Assembly: GCA_964036315.1 (NCBI GenBank)
Contig: OZ038479.1
Span: forward strand, 56,948,746 to 57,012,745
From: Acanthosepion esculentum
Lineage: Eukaryota; Mollusca; Cephalopoda; Sepiida; Sepiidae
Length of the DNA stretch: 64,000 nucleotides
Reading direction: 5' to 3'
Shown: one piece after another, positions 22,045 through 34,300 of the stretch
Layout of the letters: each line of letters begins with the position of its first letter
Position numbering within the stretch: the first letter of the stretch is position 1
Notes under the pieces: generated by a model
Database searches by the model: none
What the model was told of the DNA's origin: nothing
Seen by the model: only the letters and a program-made list of their open reading frames with translations
Program-made: the position numbers and the translations under genes

Positions 22045-22926
22045 ATGGGGACACACACTGAACAGAAACCATTTCCTTGTGAAGTTTGTGGATCAGCATT
22101 TTCATGGAAAACAAGTTTGGTGCGGCATATGCGAACACACACTGGAGAGAAACCATATTCTTGTGATGTTTGCAGATCTGCATTTTCACAGAAGTCTCAT
22201 TTAGTAGACCATATACGAATACACAGTGGAGACAACCCATATTCTTGTGAAGTTTGTGGATCTACATTTTCACAAAAGTCAAGTATGTTGCGTCATATGC
22301 GTACACACACTGGAGAGAAACCATATTCTTGTGATGTTTGCAGATCTTCATTTTCACATAAGTCAACATTGGTGAGCCACATGCAAACGCACACTGGAGA
22401 TAAACCATACCCTTGTGAAGTTTGTGGATTTGCTTTTTCATTGAAGTCACATTTGGTTAGCCATATGCGTATTCACACTGGAGAAAAACCCTATTCTTGT
22501 GAAGTTTGTGGATCTTCATTTTCACAGAAGTCACATTTGGTGAGCCATATGCAAACACACACTGGTGAGAAGCCATATGCTTGTGAAGTTTGTGGATTTG
22601 CTTTTTCATTGAAGTCACATTTGGTGCGTCATATGCGAACACATACTGGTGAGAAACCATATGCTTGTGAACTTTGTGAATCTGCATTTTCACAGAAGTC
22701 ACATTTGTTCAGGCACATGCAGATACACACTGGAGAGAAACCTTATTCTTGTGAAATCTGTGAATCTGCTTTTTCACGGAAGTCAAGGTTAATGTCCCAT
22801 ATGCAAACGCATACTGGTGAGAAACCATATTATTGTAAAATCAGTAATACATCATCTTCTTCATGTTTGAAAACGCATGTACAAGTACAGCGGGAACTTG
22901 AAAAGGCATATGTAAGCACACACTGA
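22045..22926 (+). CDS. C2H2 zinc-finger protein, 9-finger array plus one broken finger (copy 3)
   Basis: A 293-residue open frame. MGTHTEQKP (1-9) is the end of a lost finger. Nine full C2H2 fingers follow at 10-261, with helix residues -1 to 6 WKTSLVR, QKSHLVD, QKSSMLR, HKSTLVS, LKSHLVS, QKSHLVS, LKSHLVR, QKSHLFR and RKSRLMS. Residues 262-293 start as a tenth finger (YYCKIS) but the second Cys is Ser and the frame then runs off. The last two intact fingers (cores CELCESAF and CEICESAF) are shared with copy 4, so the two arrays share a 3' end by descent. A likely poly(A) signal is at 22979-22984. A DNA-binding nuclear role is inferred from family; no effector domain. Confidence 0.8.
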   Translation: MGTHTEQKPFPCEVCGSAFSWKTSLVRHMRTHTGEKPYSCDVCRSAFSQKSHLVDHIRIHSGDNPYSCEVCGSTFSQKSSMLRHMRTHTGEKPYSCDVCRSSFSHKSTLVSHMQTHTGDKPYPCEVCGFAFSLKSHLVSHMRIHTGEKPYSCEVCGSSFSQKSHLVSHMQTHTGEKPYACEVCGFAFSLKSHLVRHMRTHTGEKPYACELCESAFSQKSHLFRHMQIHTGEKPYSCEICESAFSRKSRLMSHMQTHTGEKPYYCKISNTSSSSCLKTHVQVQRELEKAYVSTH

Positions 22927-23651
22927 TTATAAAGCTTAGTCATGTGATTTAATATTATTTTCTAATGTCTCATTTAAGAATAAACACAAAATTCAAATCA
23001 TTTTTGTGTCAGGTTTGTTGATCAACATTTTCACTCAGTAGAAGTGTAGAAATTATCTGTAAAATTGCATCTGAGATGTTATAACTTGCATGTTAAGTTA
23101 AATTTACATTGAAAACATAGACAAAAAGAGAAAATGTACATAAATTTCATGCAGATCAGTCAAAAACTTATTTGTAAAAATGCAATCAAAAAGCCAATCA
23201 AATGAAAATTTTGGGATGTATTTTGCATACATGAAATAAAATCATCTATATTTTCAAGAATCAGATAAATATGTATTTTGATTTCTAGACAGGCAATGAA
23301 AAAACACGTCCATTCACTAGAACATCCAGCACTCTTTAATTTCCTTTATGAATTTAAGCACTGTTGTAGATTGGCAGCAAGGTCCCATCAATTTATAATT
23401 GAAATGGTGAGATATAAATATAAGTTCTCAGCTAGTAGTTTTTTTCTCTTGCACTTCTCGATTATAGAACCTCTTCCAGCTTTTTCCTTTCAAGTCAACT
23501 TTGATCTTCAAAAGTCATTATCTTCTATCTTCTTAATTCCTGTTCTTATGTTGTCTCTTCTCTTTAATAACATTTTCTTTCTTCATATTATCCCATACTC
23601 AGCAACCCCTTACAACTTTATTGTCTTATTTGGGAGTGAAATGATTAAAAA

Positions 23652-23660
<9 letters not shown>
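22927..23660 (+). other. 3' flank of copy 3
   Basis: Non-coding. 22927-23040 matches 39300-39440, and 23430-23640 (CTTTGATCTTCAAAAG, AATTCCTGTTCTTAT) matches 42440-42560 in part. These are duplicated gene 3' flanks. Confidence 0.5.
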
Positions 23661-23739
<79 letters not shown>

Positions 23740-23740
23740 A
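23661..23740. repeat. (TA)n microsatellite
   Basis: About 40 TA units with one phase slip, following a run of A. Confidence 0.95.
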
Positions 23741-23943
23741 TCATTTATTTGAATATTATAACATAAATATGTTATAAAATCACTACAAAAATAGCCATTT
23801 TGTTTCAACACTTCTGGTGTCTTATCAAGTGATGATGTAGGTTCTACATCATCACTTGATAAAACACCAGAAGTGTTGAAACAAAATGGCTATTTTTGTA
23901 GTGATTTTATAACATATTTATGTTATAATATTCAAATAAATGA
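23741..23943. repeat. Near-perfect 203-bp palindrome with 3-nt spacer
   Basis: The arms 23741-23840 and 23844-23943 are reverse complements with a single difference that I can see (GGTGTCTTATC against GGTGTTTTATC), separated by GTT. Each arm contains ACTTGATAAAACACCAGAAG followed by TGTTGAAACA. It is flanked on the left by (TA)n. Confidence 0.9.
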
Positions 23944-24036
23944 TTATTTCTGCTCTACTCTGTATTGAGCACTCTTTAAAGAATAATAATTGTTGGTTAT
24001 TGGAATCTACTCTGTATATACCAATCCCACACTTGT

Positions 24037-24095
<59 letters not shown>

Positions 24096-24398
24096 TATAT
24101 ACATATATATATATATATTTTTTTTTTCACCCCAAAACAATTTGAATAATGAGAAAAGGAAAGTGACAGTCTATGGGTGGCATTTTTAAATAGGATCGGT
24201 CATAACCATCTTTGTTCCTCACCTGTTGAGATGCTCTTCTGCATCGAAACAAAAATGCATCTTTGTCATGAGTAATTGTTTCTCTCTGTATGTAAAAATT
24301 TTATAATAACTACTGCTGGTATTGAGCTCTCTTTTGAATTAATGCTGTGAATTTATATTCTTTTCATTCTTATTACATGTGGCTATATATATTTTGAT

Positions 24399-24461
<63 letters not shown>

Positions 24462-24480
24462 ATCTAAACATTCTCCATTT
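23944..24480. repeat. Non-coding sequence with two (TA)n blocks
   Basis: (TA)n with interspersed C occupies about 24048-24118, and a second run about 24401-24459. No gene between them. Confidence 0.8.
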
Positions 24481-24900
24481 CAAGATCTTTAGCAATGTTT
24501 GTTATAATTAGCTTCAAATTAGACCTCTTTCTGATTCACTCCACTTCAAAAGCTGCCACCTAGATGTGAATTCTATGAAATTAAAATAAAATGGTTGCTC
24601 TCTGTATAGAGGCTCTGAGCATCACATCCAGCTTTCAAAACAAAAGACAAAATTTAAACATCAAAGCCAATTCTGAACATTAGCACTAAAGCAAAGTTGT
24701 GCTGAGTCGTGTAACAACTCTGACAGCTTGGTGACTCAGTTCTGAAGCAGTTCACAGTGGCCTCCCAATCAGTTAACCTGACACATGCTTCAATACTTCC
24801 TATCTTTGAGATCAGACTCCTTTGCCCACAAACATCGCCTACAAGAGATGTTCTACCTTGATTCATTTTACTGGTAATAAAGATAGGTTTATTTTAGCAT
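24480..24900 (+). repeat. Duplicated zinc-finger 3' flank, block A
   Basis: Carries TCAAATTAGACCTCTTTCTG, TTCACTCCACTTCAAAA, CATCACATCCAGCT and TACCTTGATTCATTTTACT. The block recurs at 39640-40085 and, shorter, at 42960-43325. Non-coding. Confidence 0.65.
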
Positions 24901-25379
24901 ATGTTGTCTTCTTTTCTTACTGCTTCACCAGCAATACACATTTTTATTTTTGTTTATTATTCTTGTAACTATATACAGTATATGTCAATCCAGAATTTTA
25001 CAGCTAGACCATGAGCCTCTTCTATATATGGTGTAATAAAGGCTGTATAATTGTTGATTTTAATCTGATTGAATAATCATTTTTTATCTTATTTTCAAAA
25101 GTATTATACATTTTGAACATGTTCAGTCTTTGACCTACGTTTTAGCATTTTGAAAATGTAGCTTTTGTTTATTACACTGTTGTATGTGGTGCCCATTTGT
25201 AGGCTTTATATAGTGTAGCCACAAATTGAAAATTACTTGCTAATTTAATTTTCTATATTGTTTACTATTAAGCAATGATATGCTATAATGAAGGCTGTAC
25301 AATTGTTAATTTTAGTCAGATCGAATTAAGCAATAGTGACTTTTTAATCTTATTTTCAAGTTTTATGCATTTGGAACAT

Positions 25380-25860
25380 TTTTAATGTTCCAGTGTATTG
25401 TAACATTTTTTATGTTGTGTACATGTGTAAACTTTACATATTGTAGTGAATATATTGTTGCCTATCTTATGTCAGCTGCATTAGTAAATATTTAAACATT
25501 TTTCTTATTTTCATAAGTAGGTTTCCCAAACACCTGTAGTTTGCAATGCAAACATGTGTCAAAGTAGTGAAATCTCATTTCCTCCTGCTGATATCTTGTT
25601 TATTTTATAGGCTATTTTGATCAAATTAATATGTTTACAAAATTGTATCTTTTCTCTTTGTAAAGATACAGTTCTTTTTCACATGTAATGATTAGTTTTT
25701 ATTCCATATCCCTTTAAATTATGTCACGGTTTCAAAGCTGACAATTTCATATTATTGTTTTTCAAACTTGTTAGACTCAGAGCTATGTCTCTCTAAGTCC
25801 ACATATCAAAATAGCATCACCTTAAAGAAAAAAGGATTCTTATCAGTTTATTTCAATGTA
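25380..25860 (+). repeat. Duplicated zinc-finger 3' flank, block B
   Basis: Carries ATTGTAGTGAATA, AGTAAATATTTAAACA, CCAAACACC and ATCAAAATAG in the same order as 41040-41490. Non-coding. The region 24901-25379 is similarly featureless. Confidence 0.6.
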
Positions 25861-25939
25861 TTGTAACATTTTTAAAATGTAGCTTTTGTTTCTTACACTG
25901 ATTTTTATGTTGTCTACAACAGCAAAATTAACACATTAG

Positions 25940-26205
25940 GCATGGTGGAGTAATGGATAGTGGCTAAGATTGAAGAATCGGAGAGCTGAGTTCAAATTCC
26001 AGTTGAATCCATTACATTCACTTACATGCTGATACTCTTGGGAAAGGTATGAATCCTCTTCTCCCCCGCCCCAGCTATGAGTAAATAGCAGGACAGACCG
26101 GGTTCTATAGCCTTGGATGGCAACTGGTCTACCACAGAAAGAAATGGCAACCTACTTTGGGAAAGCCTAAGTGTGTATCATGCATGGCACATAACTGACT
26201 GATAG
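25940..26205 (+). mobile_element. tRNA-derived SINE, copy a
   Basis: Head GCATGGTGGAGTAATGGATA resembles a pol III box A, and GAGTTCAAATTCC is a box B. The body has CATTACATTCACTTACATGC, TTGGGAAAGGTATGAATCC and ATGGCACATAACTGACTG. The same body occurs at 40399-40840 (inverted dimer) and, diverged, at 46725-46950 and 58890-59045. Confidence 0.75.
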
Positions 26206-26350
26206 AAAGAAAAAGAAAACCTGCTCTTTGCCAGGGTTTATAAATTCTGAAGAAAAAAACAATCATAATGGAATAAAGAAACTGTGCTGCAACAGTGGAA
26301 TTAACATATATGAGAATTTGTCCATGTTAAAAGATAGAAACCTATAAGAA
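26206..26350. repeat. Dispersed 145-bp-type repeat, single copy
   Basis: CTCTTTGCCAGGGTTTATAA, CAATCATAATGGAATAAAG, TGCAACAGTGGAATTAACA, AGATAGAAACCTATAA: one unit of the family tandemly present at 41520-42240, lying directly after the SINE. Confidence 0.6.
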
Positions 26351-27299
26351 ATAAAAGCATTGCAGGCATTAAAATTTGAAGTATCAAGAGAATTATTCAA
26401 CATGAAGAGAAGCAAAACAGTCTGAAAAGTTGAGATTGTTTGAACCACATGAGATGATTTGGAAATTAATACGTCATTGAAATAAAAACAAAATGTACAT
26501 GAGCAATATAATTTCTGTCGATTAGTTTTTATAATATTGTTCAAACGGTGCATTGGTTAGGCTAACAACATCAGTTTTGTTAGATGATAGGTGTCAGTGT
26601 TATTCATAGCTTATTGCAAAAGCAAAAACACTGCCCTAGACTCCATCTCTTCCATCTGATCATCAGCCTGACAACAATATACTTTTCTTTTGGTGGTGGG
26701 AGAAATTTTTAAATCCTTTTACTTAGGCAATATCTTCTCAGGGGTTGTGAAGTTGACTACATGATTATCTGTATACCTCTTAACTGATTTCTGATTAGAG
26801 CTACCCTATGAAGCTCTTTGCATATCTGTCCGTGCTGACCTCCCTTCTAAGTCTGCAGAAAACTACCTCATCTTGTCAGCACATGTTATGGTGGATGCGT
26901 AGATCTCTATTGATGAGGAGCAGGTTTTTAGTCAGGAGTTGACTAAAATGTCAGTTTGCATATGTGCATGACTTTGAAAATGTAGTCATTTGCTCATATA
27001 CCTAATTTCAACATTATATATAATGAAGGCAGAACTGAGAGCCATATTAAAAATAATATTTCATTATGGAATTGTAGTCAAGATCCCACATGGCAAGGGG
27101 CAGATATGATTTATTCACACCAATAACTTGTATCTACAGAAGGGATATATTACTCCACAGATTGTACTGGAGACATCCAAATAGCTTGCAGGTAAAATGA
27201 CTGAGATGATGGAGTACACTAAAATAGAAATATGTGATTGAGGATACATTTTTCATTCATATGTATTTAATTTGTTCAGATAAATCATTGTAACAGAAT
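26351..27299. other. Non-coding sequence
   Basis: No gene. 27090-27270 resembles 43375-43550 and, shorter, 42300-42420 (TACTGGAGACATCCAAATAG, AGTACACTAAAATAGAAA), another duplicated flank block. Confidence 0.45.
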
Positions 27300-28375
27300 C
27301 AGAAGACTTGCCAGGATTTGTTAGCAGCAAACATGATGCAAATGACACTGTCTTGGTGGCAGATTCAGATGAAAAACTGAAAAGTAATTGTAGAGAGGAT
27401 AGTTGATGTCAGCAAGAGAAAAGGACTAAGAGAATTAGAGGACCTGCCAGGATTTGTTATCAGCAGACATTACATTAACAACAAACATGATGCAGATGAC
27501 ACTGTCTTGGTGGCAGATTCAGAGGAAAAACTGAAAAGTAATTGTAGAGAGTATAGTTGATGTCTGCAAGAGAAAAGGACTAAGAGAATTAGAGGACCTG
27601 CCAGGATTTGTTATCAGCAGACATTACATTAACAACAAACATGATGCAGATGACACTGTCTTGGTGGCAGATTCAGATGAAAAACTGAAAAGTAATTGTA
27701 GAGAGGATAGTTGATGTCAGCAAGAGAAAAGGACTAAGAGAATTAGAGGACCTGCCAGGATTTGTTATCAGCAGACATTACATTAACAACAAACATGATG
27801 CAGATGACACTGTCTTGGTGGCAGATTCAGATGAAAAACTGAAAAGTAATTGTAGAGAGGATAGTTGATGTCAGCAAGAGAAAAGGACTAAGAGAATTAG
27901 AGGACCTGCCAGGATTTGTTATCAGCAGACATTACATTAACAACAAACATGATGCAGATGACACTGTCTTGGTGGCAGATTCAGATGAAAAACTGAAAAG
28001 TAATTGTAGAGAGGATAGTTGATGTCAGCAAGAGAAAAGGACTAAGAGAATTAGAGGACCTGCCAGGATTTGTTATCAGCAGACATTACATTAACAACAA
28101 ACATGATGCAAATGACACTGTCTTGGTGGCAGATTCAGATGAAAAACTGAAAAGTAATTGTGGAGAGGATAGTTGATGTCAGCAAGAGAAAAGGACTAAG
28201 AGAATTAGAGGACCTGCCAGGATTTGTTATCAGCAGACATTACATTAACAACAAACATGATGCAGATGACACTGTCTTGGTGGCAGATTCAGATGAAAAA
28301 CTGAAAAGTAATTGTAGAGAGCATAGTTGATGTCAGCAAGAGAAAAGAACTAAGAGAAGTAGAAGACCTGCTAAA
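27300..28375 (+). repeat. 154-bp satellite, array 1 (about 7 units)
   Basis: GACCTG anchors recur at 27441, 27595, 27749, 27903, 28057, 28211 and, diverged, about 28365, a strict 154-bp period. The first unit (from about 27302) lacks part of the middle. Units are almost identical. In one frame a unit reads RELEDLPGFVISRHYINN and then HDADDTVLVADSDEKLK, a LINE reverse-transcriptase segment. The unit is 51 codons plus one base, so the frame is lost at each unit. Confidence 0.95.
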
Positions 28376-29799
28376 TTGATTATTTTTCCTTTTTTGTAAA
28401 TTACAAGAAAATAATAAATATTGTCTCGGCAGAAGAACAATATAAATTAATTTTCTGTTTATATTACATAATTTTTATTACAGTTATTAAATTAATAATT
28501 TATAATATTAAATGGGTGAATTAACAATGTTTGAAAAGAAATTAAAAACAAAAATTTTATTTTGAACTAAAGCAGACTTTAAAACTCAAAAACTTTATGT
28601 AAAGTTTGAGAACTGAGTAGAAACTTGCTCATTTTTTTTTTTTAATTTTAGTTTTATTGATAATTTAAATCAATAAATATTTATATTGTTTTGTCATTAG
28701 TACCAGGAATGGAAAATTATGTTTTAAGCAAAAAAAATCTAAAGAATTGTTTGTGGAATTGGAAATTGTTAAAAATTCTCCAATGCCGATTCCAATGTCC
28801 CCAAATGTTCCAATATTTTTGAATCCCAATTCCCATTAATTGTCCCATCACTAGTTATCAATCATCAGACATTACATTAATGGCAATCATGATGCAGATG
28901 ATACTCTCTTGATTGTATTAAACCAGCGTGTGGTTATAAAGGAAAGAAGAAACAAGGATTAAAATTTCAACAGCATGTATTCATCAATTTTCAAAATATA
29001 TGCACAATTCTCAATGCCAGCATTCGTACCTGCGTGAAAATGATTTATCTGTTGTGGGTGCCCCAGGATGAGTTCATAAAGTATACACAGTTGGTTGCAT
29101 GAGCAGGGTGTCGTTGGTGGGTTTGATCTGCGGTGAGGCTTAGTCAGATGCATTTGGTTGGTTGATTGACCAAGGGCATGGTGGTGACAACAAGAGAGGC
29201 TTGGTGTGTGACAATGTAGCTTGGTCAAGTGGAATGTCTCTATTGGATTCTGGTCGAATGGGAGATCAAACAAAAATGCCATTCTGTGTGTGAAGAGATA
29301 GGTGTAGCTTGATCAAGCAGAAATATGTGTTGGGTTGATTGACTGGAAACATTGTGGAGATGTTGAAAGCACATAGGTGTAGACAGCCAGCCTGTCAAGT
29401 GAGTTCTGGATGTGAAGAGGTGGATGAAGTCAAGAATCTTGTTGCCCTCACTGTGGATTGACTGGGATTGCCCTGGTGATGACATGATGTGTGATCATGG
29501 TGATGATGATGATGAGCATGATGATGATGAGAACCCACTGTTATCAACAGCTGGCCTGTCAGCCAGGTTCTGTGTCCATTGTTTATGATGGGCTTTCTTT
29601 TAAGCAAATCTGGTTTCTCCCAGGAGGGTTTTTTTTTTTTTTTTTTTTTTTTGGTGGCAAAGTTTGTGATCAGCTATTGCATTTTATGAGATAACTAAAA
29701 AGTCCTTACTATTTGTCATGTCTTGTGGGAAGAAGTTATCACTGATATGCAAATGAATGTGCCATGTACCAGGAAATCAGTGAGGGTGCGGACAGTTGT
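28376..29799. other. Spacer between arrays, with one isolated satellite-like RT fragment
   Basis: 28850-28920 is a single diverged relative of the satellite unit reading IIRHYINGNHDADDTLLI on the plus strand, with an intact Asp-Asp motif, and is not part of the array. 29490-29530 has a GAT-rich run, and a T run lies at 29631-29652. The rest of 29030-29600 is less AT-rich but has no gene I can recognise. Confidence 0.5.
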
Positions 29800-30890
29800 G
29801 TTGTGCACAAACATCAGTCATACAATGGTGAGAAAACATGGCGGTGTCAAAGCAACTCATTCGTGGTTGTTTGCTTGACGTGTTTAAAGTGAGCTTGTCT
29901 GCAACCACATAAAGTCACCAAATATGTCAAGCCTTTGAGGGTAATGCTGCAAAGGAATGCGCTGCTAGACATTGGTTCCAGAAGTTCAGGTTATCAGATC
30001 TGTCCCTTTGTGGTGAATACAACAGTGGTTGGCCACAGGTCCTGGCTGATGAGGCCATAGAGGAAAAACAACAGCCACACCTATGGTGAGCTTGCCGAAT
30101 GCTTCCAGGTTTCTGATGTAACAGACTTCACCGACACTGCATAGGAAAAATATAAAAGTTGGACAAGTGGGTACTCCACACACTATCAGAAAGCAACAAG
30201 CGAGAGCGTATTTCTTGTTGCTTTCTTGGCATCACAACATACCCATATTTAATCAAGTGATCACCATTGACAAAAAGTGAATTCTGTATGACACTCTCAA
30301 ATATGCCAGACATTGGTTTTCACCACAGGACTCTGTGCCCCACACCACAGCATCTCTACACCCACAGAAGATCATGCTCTGTATCTAGGGAACTAGTCAA
30401 CAAGTGGTGCACTGTGAGCTGCTACTAATGGGCCAGTCCATCATTACAGACATTGTACTTGTAGCAGTTGGAATGTGTGCAACAGCAGTCACTGAAGCTG
30501 AAGGAACCAGCATTAGTTAATTGCACGGATGTGCTGTTCCTCCATGACAATGACAGCCTCATGTGGGTGCAGATAGCCATACAGTGACTTGGCTGGGAGA
30601 CAGTGTGAAATCCATCTTACTCTCTGGACCTTGCGCCAACAGATTAAGACCTCTTCCATTCCCTGGACAACCGCCTTCATGTGAAATCCATTGCAAATAA
30701 TGCAGATATGCAGAAGGCACTCTCAGACTTCTTTCTGCACAAGACACATGATTTTGACTCCTGGAGCATTGTGCAGGTGGAGACACATTGACAAAAAATT
30801 TTGGATGTTGATAGGGGTTACGTTGAGAACTATTGGTATGTCAAACTTGCTGTATACCTTTTTTTCTAATAAATAAAAAATGACAAGAAT
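29800..30890 (+). pseudogene. Mariner transposase fossil
   Basis: Plus-strand frames, broken by many stops and shifts, follow the order of a mariner (mauritiana/Hsmar-like) transposase: FEGNAAKECAARHWFQKFR and GEYNSGWPQ (N-terminal HTH part), VITIDKK then ILYD (first catalytic region, expected as TGDEKW), HPQKIMLCI, VVHCELLLMGQSI, then NDSLM in place of the DNARPH motif, and DFDSWSIVQV near the C-terminus. It is far too degenerate to be active and lies between satellite arrays 1 and 2. Ends are uncertain. Confidence 0.65.
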
Positions 30891-31047
30891 GTTTTTGGTT
30901 AATTGTAGATTTTTGTGAGGATTTGATTTCTGGACCAGTTGTGATTCTTGAAGCATCTGCCCAGAAGACGACTATTTTTATGTTGCTTTTTTAGTGCTCA
31001 CATTCAACTGACATGTAGAGCGAATCAGAAAAAGATCTAATTTGCAG

Positions 31048-34000
31048 TAGCAGATTCAGATGAAAAACTGAAAGGTAATTGTAGAGAGGATAGTTGATGT
31101 CAGCAATTGAAAAGGACTCAGAGAATTAGAGGACCTGCCAGGATTTGTTATCAGCAGACATTACATTAACAACAAACATGATGCAGATGACACTGTCTTG
31201 GTGGCAGATTCAGATGAAAAACTGAAAAGTAATTGTAGAGAGGATAGTTGATGTCAGCAAGAGAAAAGGACTAAGAGAATTAGAGGACCTGCCAGGATTT
31301 GTTAACAGCAGACATTACATTAACAACAAACATGATGCAGATGACACTGTCTTGGTGGCAGATTCAGATGAAAAACTGAAAAGTAATTGTAGAGAGGATA
31401 GTTGATGTCAGCAAGAGAAAAGGACTAAGAGAATTAGAGGACCTGCCAGGATTTGTTATCAGCAGACATTACATTAACAACAAACATGATGCAGGTGACA
31501 CTGTCTTGGTGGCAGATTCAGATGAAAAACTGAAAAGTAATTGTAGAGAGGATAGTTGATGTCAGCAAGAGAAAAGGACTAAGAGAATTAGAGGACCTGC
31601 CAGGATTTGTTATCAGCAGACATTACATTAACAACAAACATGATGCAGGTGACACTGTCTTGGTGGCAGATTCAGATGAAAAACTGAAAAGTAATTGTAG
31701 AGAGGATAGTTGATGTCAGCAAGAGAAAAGGACTAAGAGAATTAGAGGACCTGCCAGGATTTGTTATCAGCAGACATTACATTAACAACAAACATGATGC
31801 AGGTGACACTGTCTTGGGGGCAGATTCAGATGAAAAACTGAAAAGTAATTGTAGAGAGGATAGTTGATGTCAGCAAGAGAAAAGGACTAAGAGAATTAGA
31901 GGACCTGCCAGGATTTGTTATCAGCAGACATTACATTAACAACAAACATGACACAGATGACACTGTCTTGGGGGCAGATTCAGATGAAAAACTGAAAAGT
32001 AATTGTAGAGAGGATAGTTGATGTCAGCAAGAGAAAAGGACTAAGAGAATTAGAGGACCTGCCAGGATTTGTTATCAGCAGACATTACATTAACAACAAA
32101 CATGATGCAGGTGACACTGTCTTGGTGGCAGATTCAGATGAAAAACTGAAAAGTAATTGTAGAGAGGATAGTTGATGTCAGCAAGAGAAAAGGACTAAGA
32201 GAATTAGAGGACCTGCCAGGATTTGTTATCAGCAGACATTACATTAACAACAAACATGATGCAGGTGACACTGTCTTGGTGGCAGATTCAGATGAAAAAC
32301 TGAAAAGTAATTGTAGAGAGGATAGTTGATGTCAGCAAGAGAAAAGGACTAAGAGAATTAGAGGACCTGCCAGGATTTGTTATCAGCAGACATTACATTA
32401 ACAACAAACATGATGCAGGTGACACTGTCTTGGGGGCAGATTCAGATGAAAAACTGAAAAGTAATTGTAGAGAGGATAGTTGATGTCAGCAAGAGAAAAG
32501 GACTAAGAGAATTAGAGGACCTGCCAGGATTTGTTATCAGCAGACATTACATTAACAACAAACATGACACAGATGACACTGTCTTGGGGGCAGATTCAGA
32601 TGAAAAACTGAAAAGTAATTGTAGAGAGGATAGTTGATGTCAGCAAGAGAAAAGGACTAAGAGAATTAGAGGACCTGCCAGGATTTGTTATCAGCAGACA
32701 TTACATTAACAACAAACATGATGCAGGTGACACTGTCTTGGTGGCAGATTCAGATGAAAAACTGAAAAGTAATTGTAGAGAGGATAGTTGATGTCAGCAA
32801 GAGAAAAGGACTAAGAGAATTAGAGGACCTGCCAGGATTTGTTATCAGCAGACATTACATTAACAACAAACATGACACAGATGACACTGTCTTGGGGGCA
32901 GATTCAGATGAAAAACTGAAAAGTAATTGTAGAGAGGATAGTTGATGTCAGCAAGAGAAAAGGACTAAGAGAATTAGAGGACCTGCCAGGATTTGTTATC
33001 AGCAGACATTACATTAACAACAAACATGATGCAGGTGACACTGTCTTGGTGGCAGATTCAGATGAAAAACTGAAAAGTAATTGTAGAGAGGATAGTTGAT
33101 GTCAGCAAGAGAAAAGGACTAAGAGAATTAGAGGACCTGCCAGGATTTGTTATCAGCAGACATTACATTAACAACAAACATGATGCAGGTGACACTGTCT
33201 TGGTGGCAGATTCAGATGAAAAACTGAAAAGTAATTGTAGAGAGGATAGTTGATGTCAGCAAGAGAAAAGGACTAAGAGAATTAGAGGACCTGCCAGGAT
33301 TTGTTATCAGCAGACATTACATTAACAACAAACATGACACAGATGACACTGTCTTGGGGGCAGATTCAGATGAAAAACTGAAAAGTAATTGTAGAGAGGA
33401 TAGTTGATGTCAGCAAGAGAAAAGGACTAAGAGAATTAGAGGACCTGCCAGGATTTGTTATCAGCAGACATTACATTAACAACAAACATGACACAGATGA
33501 CACTGTCTTGGGGGCAGATTCAGATGAAAAACTGAAAAGTAATTGTAGAGAGGATAGTTGATGTCAGCAAGAGAAAAGGACTCAGAGAATTAGAGGACCT
33601 GCCAGGATTTGTTATCAGCAGACATTACATTAACAACAAACATGATGCAGATGACACTGTCTTGGTGGCAGATTCAGATGAAAAACTGAAAAGTAATTGT
33701 AGAGAGGATAGTTGATGTCAGCAAGAGAAAAGGACTAAGAGAATTAGAGGACCTGCCAGGATTTGTTATCAGCAGACATTACATTAACAACAAACATGAT
33801 GCAGATGACACTGTCTTGGTGGCAGATTCAGATGAAAAACTGAAAAGTAATTGTAGAGAGGATAGTTGATGTCAGCAAGAGAAAAGGACTAAGAGAATTA
33901 GAGGACCTGCCAGGATTTGTTATCAGCAGACATTACATTAACAACAAACATGACACAGATGACACTGTCTTGGGGGCAGATTCAGATGAAAAACTGAAAA

Positions 34001-34180
34001 GTAATTGTAGAGAGGATAGTTGATGTCAGCAATTGAAAAGGACTCAGAGAATTAGAGGACCTGCCAGGATTTGTTATCAGCAAACATTACAATAACAAAC
34101 AGATGACGCTGTCTTGTTGGCAGATTCAAATGAAAAACTGAAAAGATCTTCTAGGGAGCATAGTTGATGTAAGCAACAGA
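31048..34180 (+). repeat. 154-bp satellite, array 2 (about 20 units)
   Basis: The GACCTG anchor runs from 31132 to 34058, exactly 19 periods of 154 bp, with partial units at both ends. Variants are organised: GATGCAGGTGAC with GGTGG, the same with GGGGG, and GACACAGATGAC with GGGGG occur in repeating orders. The first and the last anchored unit share AATTGAAAAGGACTCAG; one internal unit near 33580 has only the CTCAG part. The array stops about 120 bp before the candidate first exon at 34301. Confidence 0.95.
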
Positions 34181-34300
34181 AACGGACGATATATCAAATA
34201 AGAGAACACATACTTAAACGCACAGAAAGTCTTAGTGGCCGTGGGAAAACATCATGCATAGATTTCTGCAGAATGCCAAGAAATGTAATAATTTTAAATA

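Noticed and set aside
25940..26010. tRNA gene
   Set aside because: Box A and box B are present but no cloverleaf could be drawn, and the sequence continues as a SINE body found elsewhere.
29491..29694. Methionine-rich frame and histidine-rich frame on the other strand
   Set aside because: Arises from a GAT/CAT simple repeat.
29800..30890. Host gene of the SETMAR type (mariner fused to a SET domain)
   Set aside because: No SET domain nearby and the mariner frame is heavily broken.
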